From Trichopria drosophilae (taxonomy: Eukaryota > Arthropoda > Insecta > Hymenoptera > Diapriidae), in the NCBI GenBank assembly GCA_030407085.1, contig CM059584.1, positions 90,533,501 to 90,597,500 of the forward strand: DNA of 64,000 bases, written 5' to 3'. Shown piece after piece: positions 58,554 through 64,000 of this stretch. The notes beneath the pieces are model-generated. The model was not told the DNA's origin. It saw only the letters and a program-made list of their open reading frames with translations, and did not search any database. The position numbers and the translations under genes were made by a program. Numbering within the stretch: position 1 is the first letter of the stretch; each line of letters begins with the position of its first letter.

Positions 58554-60093
58554 CTCAAAAAACTTGAAATATTTTTGCCTACTTTCCAAAAATTAACATT
58601 CATGTTTCTAATTAGATGTAAATGGCTTTTTATTGACAAAGGATTGCAATGCGAGTTGGAAGTCATGATACCAAGCGTAAAAGAGGAAGACCTCGTGAAA
58701 AAAGTAGAGTCTCAAAAAACGCAGGTAGAAAGCGTGTTCCCGTTGAGGAAGGTTCTCAAAAAGTTTTATATAGAAGAGCGTGCGAAGTTTTACAATTTGT
58801 AAATAATGACATTACAATTTTACAACTCGCCTTAAAATTGGCACTTCAAAGACAGAAAAAAACTGTGAATGATGCAAGTCAAAGCGATTTTAGTGTAAAT
58901 GAAAACACCAACCCCGACGAAAATGTAACTAGCGCCAGCGAAAACGAAAGTGATATATAAGGATTCCGAACTGCTGAAAATGAAGACATCCCGCTAAGTG
59001 TAATTCAGTCCAGTAGGCATTCAAACGAATCGGTTCTTGCGTTCTTTTTGGAATTCGATTGCACAAAAAATCAATATATCGGTCTAATGGAGATTCAAAA
59101 AATAGAGGTAGCCTTATATATCCGGATTATTCCTTTGTAATACGAGCAAAACAAGACTGCCTTCCCGACAACATTAAGATTACAGAAAAGGAAGCGTATG
59201 TGCCACTACAAGATCTGCTTGACAAAACAGCGGAACGATTATGCGAAGCTGTCGCAATAAGCTGGAGTGACGATGCATTACGAAGTCTCGAATTATTAAT
59301 AACATTGGGGTTTGATAGTTCGTCAGGTCATCTGAATGCACATCAGCGGTACGATGAAGAAAGCTTCGAAAATATGAACTCCACACGGAGAGACTAGAGG
59401 CAAGATTTTCTTTCGGCCCTCTACCCGCAATAAAGGTACTAGACCACCGGACGAAAAATCTAGGTAGGCGCGCATAAAGATCGTGCATACTCCGTGGCCA
59501 AATCGAACGTGCGGAGTATAAACATTCACCCCACTCTGCCGCACGAAATTCCTCCAAGAGTCGGACGATTTTCAGACCTGGCTCGGACGATTTTCATGCG
59601 GCAGTCGGCAGTCTCAATAAATATGTATTTTATTTTTGTTTGCCTTATGCAAAGTGTCATTTCCGAAGTATTTTTTGATGCCGAAAACAGTGGTGGCCTC
59701 CAAATTTCTTTATCATGCACAATTTTTTAAAGAAATGAGGTGAAATATGTCAAATTTTGTTTTTTACCACATGAATCATTTTTTTTGTAGCAAACAGATA
59801 ATTGCCTTAAATTTGTAAGGTATCATTTTGGAAGTACTTTTCCTATGACATCATGATAGGGAAAGTGAAGTTAAGTGTGTATTTTTGCTTTATTTATATG
59901 GTGGAATATTGTCAAAAACAAAAATGTTGACATATTTAGTTTAAATTTTCACAAAATTGTGACATGATAAATAATTATGAGAGCACCATCGTTTTCAGCA
60001 AACTCCATATTGCCTACAGAATTCCTTTTAAAGTGTGGGATGTGCGTCAAGAATATAAGCGTAAGTTGCTATACGTATTTAACATCGACCATA

Positions 60094-60271
60094 CACTGTA
60101 AAAACAAATACTTAAAATGATTACATCTTAAAATCGGCCAATGTATAGTGCATAAATCTGTCCTTCTCTAAGTGGTCTTACATTGCATGTAACTTTCATA
60201 CCATTTTTATACTTAATTTCAAATTTCAGTCGAATTTCTTTGTTTAATTTAAGTATCTTTTTTTTACAGTG
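60094..60271. mobile_element. MITE with CACTGTAAAAA ends and TA flanks
   Basis: CACTGTAAAAACAAATACTT at the left and its diverged inverse at the right, each flanked by TA. A further single end lies at about 60622-60635. It lies in the segment that interrupts the Transib gene. Confidence 0.65.
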
Positions 60272-60340
60272 TACGTTGTGTAAAAGAAAAGTGATTTCTT
60301 TTTTTTTGTATAAGGGAGCGATTGCCCTCTTTAAATTTTG

Positions 60341-60565
60341 GATTTTCACACATCGAGCGTTGTAAAATTATCGAAATGTTGTAAATTTACAATCGACATT
60401 TTACAAGGTTATGTGATTTCACAAAAGTTGTAATTTTACAACGCTCGATGTGTGAAAATCCCTACTTTTGTGTTATGTACTTTTGTGAAATCACATAACC
60501 TTGTAAAATGTCGATTGTAAATTTACAACATTTCGATAATTTTACAACGCTTGATGTGTGAAAAA
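60341..60565. repeat. Long palindrome with a third copy of its tip
   Basis: Arms 60341-60428 and 60479-60565 are nearly exact inverses (gattttcacacatcgagcgt ... cacaaaagt). Between them, 60432-60464 repeats the outer part in inverted orientation. Likely a MITE with a nested or slipped copy. Confidence 0.75.
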
Positions 60566-61437
60566 CCCTACATTGAGTGTAGACATAAATATTACCCACA
60601 CTGAATGTGGTAAAATTACATGAACTTTTTTTACAGTGTAGGCTTGGAACACATTCTTTTCATTTTTAACGATGATATTTTGTACGTGTCTAATACAGTT
60701 TTCGTTACGCATCTTTTGAGCGATCTGAATAAGCTTTAAAGGCAACTCGAAAATCCGTTTACGCGGCCATAAACTGGTTTATCAATTATTTTGAAAATGT
60801 GCCGCCTGATAAATGTACCAATATTAAAATACGCGCCAATTTACAATAAATTATGCACATGTAAAAATCAAACATTTTTGAAATTATTATGTTTTGTAAA
60901 AAGGTTTCCATGTTATGGATCTTCAGAAAATTAAACGCTACAATAACTACGGCAGCAAAATTATTGAAATTAATTTTCTCAAAAATCGCAAATATACCCA
61001 AATTCACCAATTTTATTTACTCTTTTATAAATGTGGCACACCTTGCTGCGTGATATATTTTTATGTTCTACATATTCCCAAAGGTATGTAAAAAATGCAG
61101 ATCCGTGGAGGATGCGCTCAACAAGTTATACTAACGGGAATGAAAAAAATTCTACTTAGTATCCGCAAGCAACTTAATATTCGGCGATTACCATACCCCA
61201 AATTTGATTATAAGCATTGAATAATTATTTTATGTACTTGGCTATCACAAGTAGCATGTAATTAAAGAAGCTGCCGATAAAAACTATAACATATCCATTG
61301 TCTGATGGCTTAAATTTAACGACACCGTAAAAGTTAAAAGTTTCAGAGATATGCCTATACATATCTTAATGTTTGGAATATTCATGTAATAAAACATATA
61401 AAAATATCTAACTCTAGTTTATATTCATAATTTTCAG
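60566..61437. other. Non-Transib filler between the two gene halves
   Basis: Holds a minus-strand fragment at about 60640-60745 (PLKLIQIAQKMRNENCIRHV) that I cannot place. Otherwise AT-rich; the missing middle of the Transib gene was not found here. Confidence 0.35.
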
Positions 61438-62032
61438 CAATATATCAGGAACAGAAGGATAAAATTAAAAAAGTGATTTTTGAAAAACTTGGAGTAAAGG
61501 TGGACATGGTCTTGCAAGGTCATGGGACCACAAATACTGGCAATGTGGCCAGAAGATGTTTATCTGATCCACGGATGTTCTCAGTGTGTACCGAAATCGA
61601 TTACAATTTTATAAACAATGTGGCAATCATTTTGGCGGCATTTAAGTATCAAAGAGATCTAAATTTAGAGACACTACAAAAATTCTGTGTAAACACATAC
61701 AGAAACCATTATGAATTGTACCCTTGGGCACGAATGAATCCCACTCTTCATAAACTGCTCATGCACGGGTGTGATATTGCCAAAAATTTGCCACTTCCAA
61801 TGGCTTACTTTTCAGAAGATGCTGGAGAAGCTTGGCATAAGTTACACCGCAAGAATATGGTGCAGCATGCTCGACAAAACAGTAGAAAAAACCGACTGCA
61901 GGACGTTTTTAATAGGGGATTATATTTATCAGATCCTAAAATATTATTGGTTTTAATTGATAGCAGAATGAAATTCCACAAGAAATCTGCCATTTCACGT
62001 GATATTGATCAATTTTTACAGGAAAGGTGAGA

Positions 62033-62514
62033 AAGGTCCTAAAGCTGCAAAGCCAAAGTCATCAAAACCAATCCAAACCAGGTGGAAGATTTGTTGCTGT
62101 TTTGTTGCTAATATGTTGCCCAATTGCCGATTATGTTTCCAAAATAATTTGTTGGTCGTTTACATTCCGAGGTCTGGATTGGAATTTCACGTCTTTTTTC
62201 AAGTTTAGCTGCCGATCTCAGAGTTAGCAGTTATCACAACCAAGCGATATGATATGCGAAGTTTCCGCAGAATACTCTACAATATGATACTGCATTGTAG
62301 GTTATTATTAAACGAATTTATTGCTGGTACTTTTTAGATGATTTTGTACATGTCATTAAAATTCCGCCCTCGTGGTCACTAACTGGTACACGGACAGTAA
62401 TAGGTACTGGGCCATCTATTCTTATTGTTTCCTGCAGCAACAAAAAAGCAACAAATCTTCCACCTGGTTTGGTTTGGTTTTGATGACTTTGGCTTCGCAG
62501 CTTAAAGGACCTTG
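62033..62514. mobile_element. MITE inside the last Transib intron
   Basis: Left end aaaggtcctaaagctgc..., right end its inverse ...gcagcttaaaggacctt, with about 80-bp arms sharing aagccaaagtcatcaaaacc and caacaaatcttccacctggt. About 480 bp, no transposase. A partial copy is at 47746-47835. Confidence 0.75.
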
Positions 62515-62904
62515 CTGAGAATCCCTTCTGTCATTAACGCTAAAAGATATGGATATCATTTTATTTTACGAATAAAGATACAGTGTAAAGTATTTAATGC
62601 TTCTAATTTATTTTTCGATCAGCTTTTTCACTTATCGTAGAACTTATGAACAGTATTTATGCATGTCATCGGTCAGGCATATAAAGTGCTCAAACTTGAT
62701 ACACAAAATTATAAAGCATATATTTTTTCGGTTAGATTTGTTGGTTACTGCGTCATCGATTTTTACTCATATACGCATTAAATTCTTTGACAAATTCTGC
62801 ACTCAGAAAACGGTCGATTGAAACCGATATAAAGAATCAATTTTCTGTTAAAATGGCATTAATTTTTACACCGTCTTAATCACTACTTATATGTTCGTTT
62901 TCAG
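62515..62904. other. Rest of the Transib intron
   Basis: AT-rich intron sequence ending tgttcgttttcag; nothing else seen. Confidence 0.5.
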
Positions 62905-63149
62905 GGAAGTAATGGGAGAAGAGCACGAGGACGAAGACAGCAATGACGAAATCATTTAAAATGCTTCACTTGTATATATTACATATTACATATTATATAT
63001 TACATTTTACATATTAAATGTTAAATATTAAACAAAGTTTGTAACGATCGGTAAGATTATAAATAAATCGATTTTTACAACTCCTCAATTTATTTCTGGA
63101 AATATATTTCAATTAGATGATTTAGTTTGTTTGCAAGTTGCCTCAGTTT

Positions 63150-64000
63150 TTAGAATGTAAACAATGCTGAGATATTTTGAAAATTATTTTTCTTTTGAGG
63201 TAATTTTGTCTCAGGAGTAATATGGCAGTCCGTACCCAGCAACAACTTGGGCAAAAGAATACATTTTAGGCTCAATAAATAAAGTGCTCCACGTAGAAAT
63301 TTCTCAATGTTCTCATTATAACTTTATTTTGTGTTATATCTGTGGCTGTATGGAAAAAGGACATAAGTCAAATTTTTGAAAACTCGAAAAAAACGCATTT
63401 AAAGTTTTAGATTTGCATTTAAAACTGTGTAAATTTGATTTTTTAAATTATTCTAAAATGTGATATTGAATCCTAATTTTGATCTGACACAGCGATGGCA
63501 AATAAAAAATAGATTCTGTTTTCGTCGGTTTTCCAATTTAAAAAAAAATGGACTTATGTCCTTTTTCCATACCACCACAGATATTAACATAGTTTGATTT
63601 ATAAAGTCACAAGTCTAGTTGTTCTAATGGTATATTTTCGGGTTTGTGTCCCATAAAAAAGTTCCTCAGATAGAAATATTTCAATAACCGAGATGTAGTT
63701 TTATTTTGTCTCATATTAATGTATTCTCAAATAAAAAAACTTGCCATTCCAGTAACAACTTATGAAATGATATCATTCTCACATGTTAGCATTTCATGTG
63801 ACAATCTAATCCGAACTTGGCAAAAAAATATTTTCAATTTTGGCCCTGAGAAAAAAACCCTCCCTAAGTAGAAATTTGTCAATATTTACAACGTTATTTG
63901 ATTTTGTGTCACAATATTTTATTTTGAAATAAAAAATCTGACAGACAGTAAGAACTTCGTGAAATATATTTTCGATTTTGAGCTCGATTAAAAAAGGTCC
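63150..64000 (-). repeat. Inverted member of the 140-bp satellite, interrupted by a MITE
   Basis: Read on the minus strand the words acaaaataaagttataatga, gaatacattaatatgag and gagaaatttctac match the satellite at 50950-51990. Units run off the right edge. The MITE at 63335-63585 interrupts them. Confidence 0.65.
63335..63585 (-). mobile_element. MITE family member (copy 2)
   Basis: Inverted ends atatctgtggctgtatggaa and ttccataccaccacagatat, with aaaggacataagt next to each. It interrupts the satellite and is related to 58126-58372. Confidence 0.8.

Larger units (their letters stand above)
58649..62959 (+). pseudogene. Transib (RAG1-related) DDE transposase, broken in the middle
   Basis: The N-terminus has an AT-hook-like KRKRGRPRE and LYRRACEVLQFVNNDITILQ. 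A TAA at 58958 and a frameshift near 59090 follow, then LAFFLEFDCTKNQYIGL, IYPDYSFVIRAKQDC and VPLQDLLDKTAERL. ITLGFDSSSGHL (Asp codon 59314-59316) matches the first catalytic aspartate block of Transib and RAG1. The middle, with the second aspartate, is replaced by other DNA (59396-61437). An exon from acceptor ttttcag (61437) to 62026 has GHGTTNTGNVARR, YPWARMNPTLHKLLMHG and YFSEDAGEAWHKLHRKN, the region of the catalytic glutamate. Intron gtgaga (62027)-tcag (62904) joins in frame to a last exon with an acidic tail ending at 62959. Transib-type enzymes cut and paste DNA by hairpin formation. Terminal repeats were not found. Confidence 0.75.

Noticed and set aside
60094..60271. Terminal repeat of the Transib element
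   Set aside because: CACTGTA resembles the CACWRTG heptamer, but both ends of a short element with TA flanks are present, which fits a mariner-type MITE better.
1..64000. CRISPR arrays, operons, bacterial-type genes
   Set aside because: All spacing-regular repeats are eukaryotic satellites or minisatellites, and all clear coding regions are eukaryotic mobile-element genes.

Overview
This looks like a transposon-rich, AT-rich stretch of an arthropod genome, most likely an insect and plausibly a hymenopteran such as an ant. The evidence is the mix of element families (BEL/Pao, Ty3/Gypsy, Ty1/copia, Jockey and R4-clade retrotransposons, Tc1/mariner, Transib), TTAGG-type telomere-like words, tRNA-like pol III boxes and several satellites. 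I found no host gene I can defend. Nearly every coding signal is a mobile-element gene with stops, frameshifts, deletions or nested insertions, and most other short ORFs are antisense or satellite shadows.

Layout. 0-5.4 kb: a BEL/Pao gag running off the left edge (minus strand), a 162-bp tandem repeat, a 0.9-kb foldback element, and a broken gene whose only in-frame stops are TGA. 7.9 kb: a hammerhead-like core. 8.2-15.5 kb: two Tc1/mariner-type elements with very long inverted repeats and helix-turn-helix transposase fragments; the second holds an R4-clade non-LTR retrotransposon preceded by (TAA)n and a tRNA-like box A/box B segment. 15.6-21.3 kb: a small hairpin element, a gene-poor stretch and a Jockey-type reverse transcriptase remnant. 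21.4-30.8 kb: a minus-strand Ty3/Gypsy element with 3' LTR, polypurine tract, integrase, macro-like domain, OTU-like protease domain, charged linker, RNase H, reverse transcriptase (split by an 0.8-kb insertion) and gag. 31-40 kb: direct and tandem repeats, a 1.8-kb TTAA-bounded inverted-repeat element, a Jockey fragment with a palindromic MITE beside it, and a MITE nested in a foldback. 40-45 kb: copia gag and integrase fragments around a separate gypsy-like gag. 45.8-47.5 kb: a transposase-like gene with preserved introns. 47.9-52 kb: two satellite families. 55.5-57.8 kb: a possible 2.2-kb solo LTR with a TATA/initiator promoter and a small spliced ORF. 58-64 kb: a broken Transib (RAG1-related) transposase with several MITEs, then the second satellite again in inverted orientation.

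How the parts relate. The genes do not form pathways; the relationships are of nesting and family. The strongest leads are the Gypsy polyprotein carrying both an OTU-like and a macro-like domain between RNase H and integrase, the LTR-borne spliced ORF whose ATG is created by splicing, the Transib/RAG1-type gene with an intact 3' splice structure, and the pol III-like head next to the R4 element. All identifications rest on reading the sequence and remembered family features; no database search was possible.
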